Below, in pieces: positions 46,988-55,284 of a stretch of DNA of 64,000 nucleotides (the stretch's first letter is position 1; each line of letters starts with the position of its first letter). This DNA is from JADKIH01 sp043747595 (GTDB taxonomy: Bacteria > Bacteroidota > Bacteroidia > AKYH767-A > 2013-40CM-41-45). A program made the translations under genes and the position numbers. The notes beneath the pieces are model-generated. The model was given only the letters and a program-made list of their open reading frames with translations. It was not told the DNA's origin and searched no databases. The stretch covers positions 1 through 64,000 of the forward strand of contig JAYTOX010000054.1 of assembly GCA_043747595.1 (NCBI GenBank), given 5' to 3'.

Positions 46988-47551
46988 AATTAGAATCTAT
47001 TTTCTTAAAAACTAATAACACTTTAAGCTTGTTATCTGCGTATTATTTAAAAGCATAGATAGTAAGACTAACAATATTGTTTACTTCATAAAAGCCCAAC
47101 TTAACGAATCTTCACTGTCAATCCTTTCAAACTTTCGATAGCGATGGAATATCGTGATTCTGCAGGGAATGGGAGAGAAAGGTTCAAAATGTAAATGAAG
47201 CCTAAAACGAAAACAAGTAATTACCTTCACTAATGAATCTAAACAATCCAACCACTACAAAGTAACGAAGTGTGTGGAAGTGTTGGCTATCGCATAGAAA
47301 TTTACAAAAAAAACACTATCGGTCATTAAAGACTATGAGCATCTAATTGTGGATGAATATCACACAGCTCAAAACAAGGGACGATTCCAATAGCTATCGG
47401 AACCTTCGAAGCAGCGAGTTTTGAAAAGTGGATCAATCTCTACTAGTATACAACAACGGACGGATGTCCGTCGAAGCGGTGCAAGGCATTAAAGAAAATT
47501 AAAAGCATAACCGGTGCAGCAGATAAATCTTTAACCTTCATTATTTGAAAT
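46988..47551. other. Gene-free interval with repeat copy and debris
   Basis: On the minus strand 47101-47220 is open for 39 codons ending PAESRYSIAIESLKGLTVK, perhaps a gene end. The rest holds copy B of the mosaic repeat. No complete gene is seen. Confidence 0.5.
47322..47523 (+). repeat. Mosaic repeat, copy B
   Basis: Homologous to 45117-45253. The coding-like frame reads IKDYEHLIVDEYHTAQNKG. The inserted central part contains ACGGACGGATGTCCGT (near 47456-47471), a perfect 6-bp stem with a 4-base loop, followed by CGAAGCGG. Related short motifs occur at 54.9 and 55.1 kb. Confidence 0.75.
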
Positions 47552-47584
47552 AAAAAAAGCTGTCTCAATGAGACAGCTTTTTTA
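47552..47584 (-). terminator. Terminator of the rpsF-rpsR-rplI operon
   Basis: AAAAAAAGCTGTCTC pairs perfectly with GAGACAGCTTTTTT around AAT. On the minus strand it ends in a long T-run, 34 bases past the rplI stop. Confidence 0.92.
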
Positions 47585-47617
47585 TTTGTAGAAAGTAAGT
47601 TAACTACTTTCCAAAAG

Positions 47618-48064
47618 TTATTCAGCGATTACTTCGAAGTTCACTTTAGCTTTTACGTCTTTGTGAAGATTCACAATAGCCGTGTACATACCAAGTGCTT
47701 TGATGTGATCAGCGTCAAGGTGGATCTTTTTACGATCAACAATAACACCGTGCTTAGAAAGGGCATCAGCTAACTGAAGAGCATTAACAGATCCGTAGAT
47801 CTTTCCGCTTTCACCAACTTTAGCACCAAGTTTAATAACCATTGCTTCTAATTGCTTAGCTACCGCTTCTGCATCACCTCTGATTTTTTGCGCTTTGTGA
47901 GCACGTTGTTTCATTGTTTCAGCAAGAACTTTACGGTTCTCTTCATTAGCAATTGTTGCAAGTCCGCGTGGGAAAAGGAAGTTACGAGCATAACCTGACT
48001 TAACCTTCACAATCTCATCTGCATAACCTAAGTTATCCAAATCTTGTTTTAAGATAATTTCCAT
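47618..48064 (-). CDS. rplI: 50S ribosomal protein L9
   Basis: 148 residues. The N-terminal 23S-binding domain has the L9 pattern EIILKQDLDNLGYADEIVKV and KSGYARNFLFPRGLA. The long helix and C-terminal domain (GKIYGSVNALQLADALSKHG) are complete. Last gene of rpsF-rpsR-rplI, 12 bases after rpsR. Confidence 0.97.
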   Translation of the reverse strand: MEIILKQDLDNLGYADEIVKVKSGYARNFLFPRGLATIANEENRKVLAETMKQRAHKAQKIRGDAEAVAKQLEAMVIKLGAKVGESGKIYGSVNALQLADALSKHGVIVDRKKIHLDADHIKALGMYTAIVNLHKDVKAKVNFEVIAE

Positions 48065-48076
48065 AGTTCGTTCTCC

Positions 48077-48343
48077 TTATTTTAATAGATCAGATACATA
48101 CGGCATCAACGCAATGTGACGCGCGCGTTTAATAGCTTGTCCAACTTTACGCTGATACTTCAATGAAGTACCGGTAAGGCGACGTGGCAATACTTTACCT
48201 TGTTCGTTTACAAAACGAAGAAGGAAGTTTCCATCTTTATAGTCGATGTATTTAATTCCGCTTTTTAGAAAACGGCAGTATTTCTTTTTTGACGTGTCAA
48301 CCGCGGGTGGGTTGAGGTAACGTACTTCATTTTGTGCGCTCAT
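48077..48343 (-). CDS. rpsR: 30S ribosomal protein S18
   Basis: 88 residues. The S18 core KKYCRFLKSGIKYIDYKDGN, the RRLTGTSLKYQRKVGQAIKR motif and the ARHIALMPYVSDL end are clear. S18 pairs with S6 on the 30S platform; rpsF is 15 bases upstream. Confidence 0.97.
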   Translation of the reverse strand: MSAQNEVRYLNPPAVDTSKKKYCRFLKSGIKYIDYKDGNFLLRFVNEQGKVLPRRLTGTSLKYQRKVGQAIKRARHIALMPYVSDLLK

Positions 48344-48358
48344 CTTTTTTCCGTGGTT

Positions 48359-48718
48359 TTAGGCAACTTTTTCTTCTTCTTTTTTCAATGCAGCGTTCTT
48401 CCGCTTTTTCTCATTGTACGCAATTGCGTGTTTATCGAGCTTCACAGTAAGGAAACGCATAATACGTTCGTCACGTCGAAACTCGACTTCTACTTTATTA
48501 ATTAAATCGCCTTGCGCTTTAATTTCTATCAAGTAGTAAAATCCCGTGTTTTTCTTTTGGATCGGGTAAGCCAGCTTGCGTAATCCCCAGTTGTTCTCAT
48601 GAACAATTTCGGAACCGTTGTCGGTGAGGATTTTCTTGAATTTGTTGACAGTATCCATCATCTGTTCCTCCGAAAGAACAGGAGTCATAATGAACACCAT
48701 CTCATACTGATTTAACAT
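48359..48718 (-). CDS. rpsF: 30S ribosomal protein S6
   Basis: 119 residues. It begins MLNQYEMVFIMTPVLSEEQM and has the S6 segment LRKLAYPIQKKNTGFYYLIE, with FRRDERIMRFLTVKLDKHA after it. The charged tail (KKRKNAALKKEEEKVA) is usual. First gene of the operon; no single-strand-binding protein gene sits between rpsF and rpsR here. Confidence 0.97.
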   Translation of the reverse strand: MLNQYEMVFIMTPVLSEEQMMDTVNKFKKILTDNGSEIVHENNWGLRKLAYPIQKKNTGFYYLIEIKAQGDLINKVEVEFRRDERIMRFLTVKLDKHAIAYNEKKRKNAALKKEEEKVA

Positions 48719-48764
48719 GTTTGTTGTTTTGTTTTTTTAACGGAGATAATTTTTATTTGGGCTG

Positions 48765-48794
48765 CAAATGTAGATAATTTTCAGATAAATACAA
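48765..48794 (-). promoter_or_regulatory. rpsF operon promoter
   Basis: Minus strand: TTG (48792-48794), 19-bp spacer, TACATTTG (48765-48772), then GCAGCCC, the same seven bases that follow the hppA -7 box. The leader is about 40 bases. Confidence 0.75.
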
Positions 48795-48885
48795 GCCGAA
48801 TACAGGAAATCGACGAACTATTTTCTCCACCAAAAAATAATCGGAAAAAAGATCAAGAAAACTGTTAATTAATGTGTTGCTCCTC

Positions 48886-48915
48886 TTGACATCAGCCTAC
48901 TTTAGGTTATCTTTG
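48886..48915 (+). promoter_or_regulatory. paaZ promoter
   Basis: TTGACA at 48886-48891 with TATCTTTG at 48908-48915, 19 bp from TTG. It predicts a start near 48922 and a leader of about 128 bases. Confidence 0.65.
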
Positions 48916-48925
48916 ACCACGCTAT

Positions 48926-49040
48926 TTTCAGTCCTATTTATCGACGACCACATTCAGTAACTAATTGAGAGTGAATAGTTGGTCAATTAACTCCGACAAC
49001 CGAAAGGCTTGTCGGGAATGGCTGTTTCAGCCCTATTTAT
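48926..49040 (+). promoter_or_regulatory. paaZ leader with 16-bp direct repeat and two hairpins
   Basis: TTTCAG(T/C)CCTATTTAT occurs at 48926-48941, near the predicted transcript start, and at 49025-49040, just before the ATG at 49050. Between them CCGACAA (48993-48999) pairs with TTGTCGG (49009-49015), and GGCTG (49020-49024) pairs with CAGCC (49028-49032). No T-run follows, so a simple terminator is unlikely. Paired operator sites or an RNA switch are possible. Confidence 0.45.
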
Positions 49041-49049
49041 TGAAAAACA

Positions 49050-51119
49050 ATGGCATTAAAGCTTAAAAACTATACTCAAGGCCGATGGGTCGAAGGCGAA
49101 GGAATTGGGAACTCTTTGTTCAATGCCATTACAGGTGAAGAAATTTTTAGCTCTACCAGTGAAGGCATCGATTTTGGTGGCATGTTAGATTATGGTCGAA
49201 AAACAGCCGGGTCGAAGCTTCGCAAAATGACTTTTCATGAGCGTGCGCGAATGATCAAGGCTTTGGCGATGCATTTGAATGAAAAGAAAAAAAGTTTTTA
49301 TGCCCTTTCTGCTGCAACAGGAGCCACAAAGGCCGATTCCTGGATCGATATAGACGGTGGAATTGGTAATTTGTTTGTTTATGCAAGTAAAGGTCGCCGC
49401 GAATTGCCCGACGAGTCGTTTTATGTTGACGGCAATATGGAAATGATTTCTAAGAACGGAACTTTTGTAGGTCACCATATTTGTGTACCTTTAGAAGGAG
49501 TAGCCGTTCATATAAATGCTTTTAATTTTCCTGTTTGGGGAATGCTAGAAAAGATCGCTGTAAATTTATTAGCAGGAGTTCCTGCTATTGTAAAGCCGGC
49601 ATCGTCAACATCCTTTTTAACTGAATTAGTTGTTCAAGAAATTATTGCATCAAAAATATTACCTGAAGGTTCACTCCAATTAATTTGTGGAGGCGTTGGC
49701 GATTTATTCGACCATCTTACTTGTCAGGATGTAGTAACGTTTACAGGCTCGGCTACTACCGGGAGAATGCTAAAGAGTAATTCAACCATTCTGAATAATT
49801 CAGTTCGCTTCAACATGGAAGCCGATTCGTTGAACTGTTCTATTCTTGGTCCGGATTGCACACCTGAAACAGAAGAGTTCAAACTCTTTGTAAAGGAAGT
49901 GACGCGAGAAATGACAGTGAAAGCCGGACAAAAATGTACGGCGATAAGACGGGTAATTGTTCCGGAAAATTTGATTGAAGCAGTAAAGAATGCAGTGAGC
50001 GAGCGATTAAAAAGTACAGTGATTGGTGATCCCGCAGTTGAAGGAGTACGAATGGGACCATTGGCTAGTCACTCGCAAGTGAAAGATGTAAAAGATAAAG
50101 TACGACAGTTAATGACATCATGCGATCTCGTTTATGGAAACGTTGACGACGTAGAAGTAGTAGGTGCCGATTCAAAGAAAGGAGCATTTATTTCTGCCAT
50201 GCTGTTATATTGTAAAGAGCCGATGAAACATTTAGAGCCACATTCAATAGAAGCCTTTGGTCCGGTAAGCACGATAATGCCTTATCGATCGAATGAAGAA
50301 GCTGTTGAGTTGGCGAAAATGGGAAAGGGAAGTTTAGTAGGATCAATCTTTACAGCCGATAATAAGTTTGCAAAAGAAATGGTAATTGGAGCTGCTTCTA
50401 TGCACGGAAGAATGGTGATCATCAACAAAGAATGTGCGGGAGAGTCGACTGGTCATGGTTCACCACTCCCCCACTTAGTACATGGTGGTCCGGGGCGTGC
50501 AGGTGGCGGAGAAGAAATGGGAGGAATACGGGGAGTGTATCATTACATGCAGAGAACCGCATTGCAAGGATCGCCGACCACACTTACAAAAATATTAAAT
50601 ACATATTTGCCGGGAGCGGAAACGAAAGAAGATGTAATTCATCCTTTCCGAAAATATTTTGAAGAAATAAATGTTGGTGATTCATTGATTACACATAGAA
50701 GAACCGTGAGTGAAGCAGACATAGTAAACTTCGCAGGAATCAGCGGCGATTTTTTCTATGCGCACATGGATGAAACATCGTTAGAAGGATCCATATTTGA
50801 AAAGAGAGTTGCACATGGATATTTTGTGATCTCAGCAGCAGCCGGACTTTTTGTTGATCCAAAGAAGGGGCCAGTGCTTGCAAATTATGGATTAGATAAT
50901 TTACGATTCATTCAGCCGGTATATGTTGGGGATACTATTCACGTTAAGATAACATGTCAGCGTAAAACTCAAAAAGATAAACGCGAAGGACAATTAAACC
51001 AAGGAGTAGTTGAATGGTATGTAGAAGTAATAAATCAAAAGCAAGAAATTGTTGCACTGGAAACAGTGTTAACATTAGTTGCATGTAAAGAGCAAGAACA
51101 AAAAGAACAATTAGTATAA
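49050..51119 (+). CDS. paaZ: Bifunctional PaaZ: oxepin-CoA hydrolase / semialdehyde dehydrogenase
   Basis: 689 residues, the PaaZ length. The N-terminal aldehyde dehydrogenase (about 1-515) has AFNFPVWGMLEKIAVNLLAG, the active-site Glu in NMEADSLNCSILGPD and the nucleophile Cys in VKAGQKCTAIRR. The C-terminal MaoC-like hydratase (about 530-680) has VNFAGISGDFFYAHMDE, with the catalytic Asp and His. It opens the oxepin-CoA ring and oxidises the resulting semialdehyde in aerobic phenylacetate degradation. Separated by 15 kb from the other paa genes, with its own promoter and unusual leader. Confidence 0.95.
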   Translation: MALKLKNYTQGRWVEGEGIGNSLFNAITGEEIFSSTSEGIDFGGMLDYGRKTAGSKLRKMTFHERARMIKALAMHLNEKKKSFYALSAATGATKADSWIDIDGGIGNLFVYASKGRRELPDESFYVDGNMEMISKNGTFVGHHICVPLEGVAVHINAFNFPVWGMLEKIAVNLLAGVPAIVKPASSTSFLTELVVQEIIASKILPEGSLQLICGGVGDLFDHLTCQDVVTFTGSATTGRMLKSNSTILNNSVRFNMEADSLNCSILGPDCTPETEEFKLFVKEVTREMTVKAGQKCTAIRRVIVPENLIEAVKNAVSERLKSTVIGDPAVEGVRMGPLASHSQVKDVKDKVRQLMTSCDLVYGNVDDVEVVGADSKKGAFISAMLLYCKEPMKHLEPHSIEAFGPVSTIMPYRSNEEAVELAKMGKGSLVGSIFTADNKFAKEMVIGAASMHGRMVIINKECAGESTGHGSPLPHLVHGGPGRAGGGEEMGGIRGVYHYMQRTALQGSPTTLTKILNTYLPGAETKEDVIHPFRKYFEEINVGDSLITHRRTVSEADIVNFAGISGDFFYAHMDETSLEGSIFEKRVAHGYFVISAAAGLFVDPKKGPVLANYGLDNLRFIQPVYVGDTIHVKITCQRKTQKDKREGQLNQGVVEWYVEVINQKQEIVALETVLTLVACKEQEQKEQLV

Positions 51120-51143
51120 TAAACTATTTTAAAAAATATCGCC

Positions 51144-51596
51144 ATGTTACTTTATGACACGTTAGACCGATTTGAAAAAAAATTTGGTCACCTTAAGAAA
51201 AAGGGACTTCGCATCAATGGATTAAAACTGATCGATCCAAAGCGTAAAAAACACGTGATCGATGTTAGTCGTCCATTAATTTTCGACAATCGTTTGCTTC
51301 CAAAATCGTTTGAAGGCTTAGATGTCAAAATGATTATTCACGGCGATCTGCCGAATGAATTTAAAATTGATCGCACAACACCCGATTGGCAGAAAAAAGA
51401 ATACATCTGGGCACCGGAGCGTTTTGAAATATTCGTAGACCGTTGTGCAACAGAAATAAAAAAACAGCTGGGCAACACAAGTATGACACGTGACGAAATG
51501 TTGTCGGCACTTTGTTTCGGCGATTTCACAGCACACAAAGAAAAAACAGAAACGTTAATAGCCGAAGGTAAATTACCAAGCTATACGATCAACTAA
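51144..51596 (+). CDS. Unrecognised 150-residue cytosolic protein
   Basis: 150 residues, no signal peptide or membrane segment. It is rich in charged and aromatic residues (DRFEKKFGHLKKKGLRINGL, then EYIWAPERFEIFVDRC). I do not recognise the family. It starts 24 bases after paaZ and ends in a terminator, so it is probably co-transcribed with paaZ. A link to phenylacetate use is possible only from position. Codon use looks like its neighbours. Confidence 0.75.
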   Translation: MLLYDTLDRFEKKFGHLKKKGLRINGLKLIDPKRKKHVIDVSRPLIFDNRLLPKSFEGLDVKMIIHGDLPNEFKIDRTTPDWQKKEYIWAPERFEIFVDRCATEIKKQLGNTSMTRDEMLSALCFGDFTAHKEKTETLIAEGKLPSYTIN

Positions 51597-51616
51597 TTTT
51601 TTGTTAGAAGAAAAAA

Positions 51617-51652
51617 AGAAGACTACTCTGTTAAAGGGTAGTCTTTTTTTTG
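51617..51652 (+). terminator. Terminator after the paaZ unit
   Basis: AAGACTAC (51619-51626) pairs with GTAGTCTT and is followed by eight T. It separates the paaZ transcript from the repeat array. Confidence 0.88.
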
Positions 51653-51686
51653 TTTATAGTTGGAGCGAGAAGCATGACAAAGAAAA

Positions 51687-52650
51687 ATCTGAGGTACTCA
51701 GCGGAATCTGCGGGAACCAAAAAAAATTCTCCCGATGACACTGCTGATTTTCGCAGAAAAATTCGCTGAAGTATTTCATCATGATTCAAATTACAATTCT
51801 CGACATTCGAATTACGATAAATATTCTGCGGCACTCAGCGGAATCTGCGGGAACCCAAAAAAATTCTCCCGCAGACTCCGCAGATTTTCGCTGAAAAATT
51901 CGCTGAAGTATTTCATCATGATTCAAATTACAATCCTCGACATTCGAATTACGATAAATATTCTGCGGCACTCAGCGGATTCTGCGGGAACCCAAAATAT
52001 TTCTCCCGCAGACCCCGTAGATTTTCGCAGAAAAATTCGCTGAAGTATTTCATCATGAATCAAATTACAATTCTCGACATTCGAATTACGATAAATATTC
52101 TGCGGTACTCAGCGGATTCTGCAGGAACCCAAAATATTTCTCCCGCAGACCCCGCAGATTTTCGCAGAAAAATTCGCTGAAGTATTTCATCATGATTCAA
52201 ATTACAATCCTCGACATTCGAATTACGATAAATATTCTGCGGTACTCAGCGGATTCTGCGGGAACCAAAATATTTCTCCTGCTAACACCGCAGGTTTTCG
52301 CAGAAAAATTCGCTGAAGTATTTCATCATGAATCAAATTACAATCCTCGACATTCGAATTACGATAAATATTCTGCGGCACTTTGCGGATTCTGCGGGAA
52401 CCAAAATATTTCTCCCGCAGACTCCGCAGATTTTCGCTGAAAAATTCGCGGCAGTAATGGCTCATGAATCAAATTACAATTTTCGACATTCGAATTACGA
52501 TAAATATTCTGCGGTACTCAGCGGATTCTGCGGGAACCAAAATATTTCTCCCGCAGACTCCACAGATTTTCGCTGAAAAATTCGCGGCAGTAATGGCTCA
52601 TGAATCAAATTACAATTCTCGACATTCGATTCTCAAATTACAATCCTCGA
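51687..52650. repeat. Tandem array of seven ~137-bp hairpin units
   Basis: Units begin at about 51687, 51823, 51960, 52097, 52234, 52370 and 52506, so the period is 136-137 bp. Each holds two long arms around a loop of about 10 bases: the left arm carries TCAGCGGATTCTGCGGGA and the right arm TCCCGCAGACTCCGCAGA, pairing over about 29 bp with about five mismatches. The 65-bp linker (CGACATTCGAATTACGATAA part) is also conserved. The first five linkers read GCTGAAGTATTTCATCATGA; the last two read GCGGCAGTAATGGCTCATGA. A partial linker copy ends the array. The period is not a multiple of three and no real gene is present. Confidence 0.92.
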
Positions 52651-52680
52651 CTTACCAATTACCACTCACTACTCACTAAA
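52651..52680 (+). repeat. Dispersed element, second copy
   Basis: The string CCAATTACCACTCAC followed by a CTCACTAAA end matches 10781-10809 with about two differences. It directly abuts the hairpin array. The 79 bases from here to msrA hold no clear promoter. Confidence 0.75.
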
Positions 52681-52759
52681 AAAAGCTTTCGTTAAATTAT
52701 TTTAAAATAAATCCATCGAACAGTTTTCTTCGTAAATTCAATACCAAATTATAAGCACT

Positions 52760-53395
52760 ATGAAGAACTATTTTTTATTATACTTTACGCTATTGTTTAT
52801 TTCTTGTTCGAATGGGCAAATAACTAAAAACGAATTTCCCCTCGGACAATCGAATAAATCACCGAACGAAAAAGTGGCGACATTTGCTGAAGGATGTTTT
52901 TGGCATTCAGAAATAGTTTTTCAAAGCCTAGTGGGCGTAAGAGATGCTGTGTCCGGTTACTCCGGCGGACATGATCCTAGTCCATCGTATGAAGGTGTAT
53001 GCGAAGGCAGCACCGGACATGCTGAAGCTGTGCAAGTGTATTACGATCCACAAAAAGTGAGTTATGAGACGCTAGTCAAAGCCTTTTTTTCAAGTATGGA
53101 TCCAACACAATTAAACCGACAAGGAAATGATAGAGGCAGCCAATATCGCTCCGCAGCATTTTACAGAACAGATACAGAAAAAGCTATCATTGATGCAGAG
53201 ATAAAACGATTGACTGACAGTAAAAAATACAACCATCCACTCGTTACTGAGGTAAAACCATTCGTAAACTTTTACCCAGCCGAAAAATACCATCAGGAAT
53301 ATGTGCATTATCATCCCGATAATGGCTACGTAAGTGGAGTTTCTATTCCGGAATATTTAGAATGGAAGAAAGAATTCAAAGGCAACTTCAAATGA
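52760..53395 (+). CDS. msrA: Peptide methionine sulfoxide reductase MsrA, exported
   Basis: 211 residues. It reduces methionine-S-sulfoxide in proteins. The catalytic Cys is in FAEGCFWHSE, where His replaces the common Gly. VSGYSGGHDPSPSYEGVC, GHAEAVQVYYDP and the C-terminal YHQEYVHYHPDNGY are intact. The N-terminus (YFLLYFTLLFISCSNGQ) is a signal with a lipobox-like FISC, so the enzyme is probably a periplasmic lipoprotein repairing envelope proteins. Confidence 0.93.
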   Translation: MKNYFLLYFTLLFISCSNGQITKNEFPLGQSNKSPNEKVATFAEGCFWHSEIVFQSLVGVRDAVSGYSGGHDPSPSYEGVCEGSTGHAEAVQVYYDPQKVSYETLVKAFFSSMDPTQLNRQGNDRGSQYRSAAFYRTDTEKAIIDAEIKRLTDSKKYNHPLVTEVKPFVNFYPAEKYHQEYVHYHPDNGYVSGVSIPEYLEWKKEFKGNFK

Positions 53396-53520
53396 GTAAT
53401 TGATAATCGAGAAGAACAGAACGGCTAATTAAACTTTACAATAGGTCATTTCTTTCCTCATATTTTCCCACTTTATAAAACGATTCTTTTTGCCTTTCTT
53501 TGCTTTCAAACAAGTTAAGA

Positions 53521-54285
53521 ATGTCAGCAGGAACCATTTCAACCATTATTAACAACGGCATAGCCGAAATTACTTTTTTCCATCCTCAATCGAATTCACT
53601 TCCGGGAATTTTATTGATGGAGTTGGCAGGAGCAATTGAAAAAGCAGGCAATGATTCTTCAGTAAAAGTTATTCTTCTTCAAAGTGCCGGTGAAAAAGCA
53701 TTTTGCGCAGGAGCTTCATTCGACGAATTAGTTGCTATTCAAAATTTAGAGGAAGGCACAAAATTTTTCTCCGGCTTTGCGGCCGTCATCAATGCTATTC
53801 GAAAAGCGCCAAAGTTTGTGATTGCACGCGTTCAAGGAAAAGCTGTAGGAGGAGGAGTAGGAATTGCTTGTGCAGCCGACTATACCTTCGCCCTAGAAGG
53901 TGCATCAGTAAAGCTAAGTGAATTGGCTGTAGGCATTGGTCCGTTTGTAGTAGGACCAGCAGTAGAGCGAAAAATAGGTTCATCAGCATTTGCTTCGTTA
54001 TCTATCAACGCAACAGAATGGCAAAGTGCGCAATGGGCGAAAGAAAAAGGTATGTATGCAGAAATTTTCGAATCTGTCGAAGCAATGGATGTAGCAATTC
54101 AATCGTTACTTGGAAAATTATCTTCTTCAAATCCTGAAGCGATGCAAGCACTCAAAAAAGTATTTTGGATGGGAACCGAAAACTGGGATACATTACTTCT
54201 AGAGCGTGCAAAAACAAGCGGAACATTAGTTCTCTCTGACTTTACAAAAGCATCCATTGCTAAATTCAAAGCCGGAGCTCGCTAG
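53521..54285 (+). CDS. Enoyl-CoA hydratase/isomerase family protein
   Basis: 254 residues from the ATG at 53521 (an upstream TTG at 53500 is possible). It has a crotonase fold: FCAGASFDEL forms the oxyanion-hole region and VQGKAVGGGVGIACAADYTF the second. In classical hydratases the GGGCEL motif supplies a Glu; here it is GGGVGI. The second Glu is kept in KLSELAVGIGP. This suggests an isomerase-like or altered activity. With paaZ nearby it could act in phenylacetate degradation (PaaF/PaaG step) or branched-chain acid use. Confidence 0.85.
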   Translation: MSAGTISTIINNGIAEITFFHPQSNSLPGILLMELAGAIEKAGNDSSVKVILLQSAGEKAFCAGASFDELVAIQNLEEGTKFFSGFAAVINAIRKAPKFVIARVQGKAVGGGVGIACAADYTFALEGASVKLSELAVGIGPFVVGPAVERKIGSSAFASLSINATEWQSAQWAKEKGMYAEIFESVEAMDVAIQSLLGKLSSSNPEAMQALKKVFWMGTENWDTLLLERAKTSGTLVLSDFTKASIAKFKAGAR

Positions 54286-55284
54286 AGCATAGGTGATAGC
54301 TTATTTAGTCTTCAACTTGAGAAGCGAGATACTAAAATGAATAGGTAATACAGTTCGAAGAATTTCAAGATTCTTTGTTAAGAGCTGTGCGATCTCTCAT
54401 CCACTGTTCAAGGCTCGATGTGTTTATCTCTAGACCAAAAGTTAAGTACGAAGAAAAAATGTCTAAAGGATTTCTATACGAAAGTCAAGTACAAAGTCTT
54501 GGAACATTAGCAGCCTTTTTGGAATGTGGATTTGGAGAGTGTGTGTGTTCCCATTTTACAATACTTAGAAATTTTACTTTATGTAAAATGAAATATTGAA
54601 AAACTGCTTCATATTCTTGAGCGTTAGTTTTTTTATACCAAAAGGTAATATACCATTTAGTATAATACAAAGATATAAAATTACCGGAAAACGAGTCGTT
54701 TCGGCTTATTTTAAAACCTGTTCAAGAAAAACAGTCAAACAAATTAAAACATTAGCCGCTGTTTAAAAAATTTGTCTTTTTTCAGCGCAATCCCAGAATT
54801 CGAAAAAACTCAACAGTGTACAATCCGCACCACCCGCTGCGACGGACTTCACTCAAATTTTTATTATTATCCAATAAAACAAATCTTCAGACCACCTCGA
54901 CGTATATTCGTCCGTTGTTTTTTAGCTTTGGATATTCATCCACTATTCAAAGTTCATCGTCTTGCAAATAACAACTCCTATGTCGAACTTACTTAACACC
55001 ACCTGTAATTACTAACTGGTCCTAATTTTTCTAATCCTTAATCGGCAAATTGTACAGAACACACGTTGAGACATTCATCGCAGACGAATGTCAGCAGCGG
55101 GATTTACAGATTTTTTAAAAAATTGAATCTATTTTACATTCAAAGGAACGGACGAATGGTTGTCGAAGCGGGAAGTTTTTTTCCAAGAATAAATTTATAC
55201 TAGATAAAACCTGAAGTACTGTGTGCCTCAGAATCCCCAACCGTACAAGGCAGACGCGCAAAGATTCCAACGAGCGGAGATTTA
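54286..55284. other. Non-coding interval with decayed sequence
   Basis: About 1 kb without a believable gene. CATTTTACA (54552-54560) and TGTAAAATG (54582-54590) form a 9-bp inverted repeat. A 20-mer TACTAAAATGAATAGGTAAT at 54330-54349 recurs with one mismatch at 55283-55302, where it encodes the end of the outer-membrane protein. Short ACGGACG/CGTCG motifs lie at 54898-54921 (minus) and 55145-55172 (plus). Confidence 0.6.

Noticed and set aside
51687..52650. CRISPR array
   Set aside because: The unit is ~137 bp and the linker is itself conserved, so there are no unique spacers; no cas genes are present.
51735..52679. Overlapping open frames of 60-102 residues in the repeat array, on both strands
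   Set aside because: They are the same tandem DNA repeat read in different frames; the 136-137-bp period is not a multiple of three, and the peptides have no start signals or domain features.
54375..54599. 74-residue frame in the non-coding kilobase
   Set aside because: No family resemblance, no promoter or ribosome site, and it ends in the inverted repeat at 54552-54590.
54772..54996. 74-residue frame
   Set aside because: Starts at a TTG-like codon, odd composition, and contains the dispersed ACGGACG motif; more likely debris.
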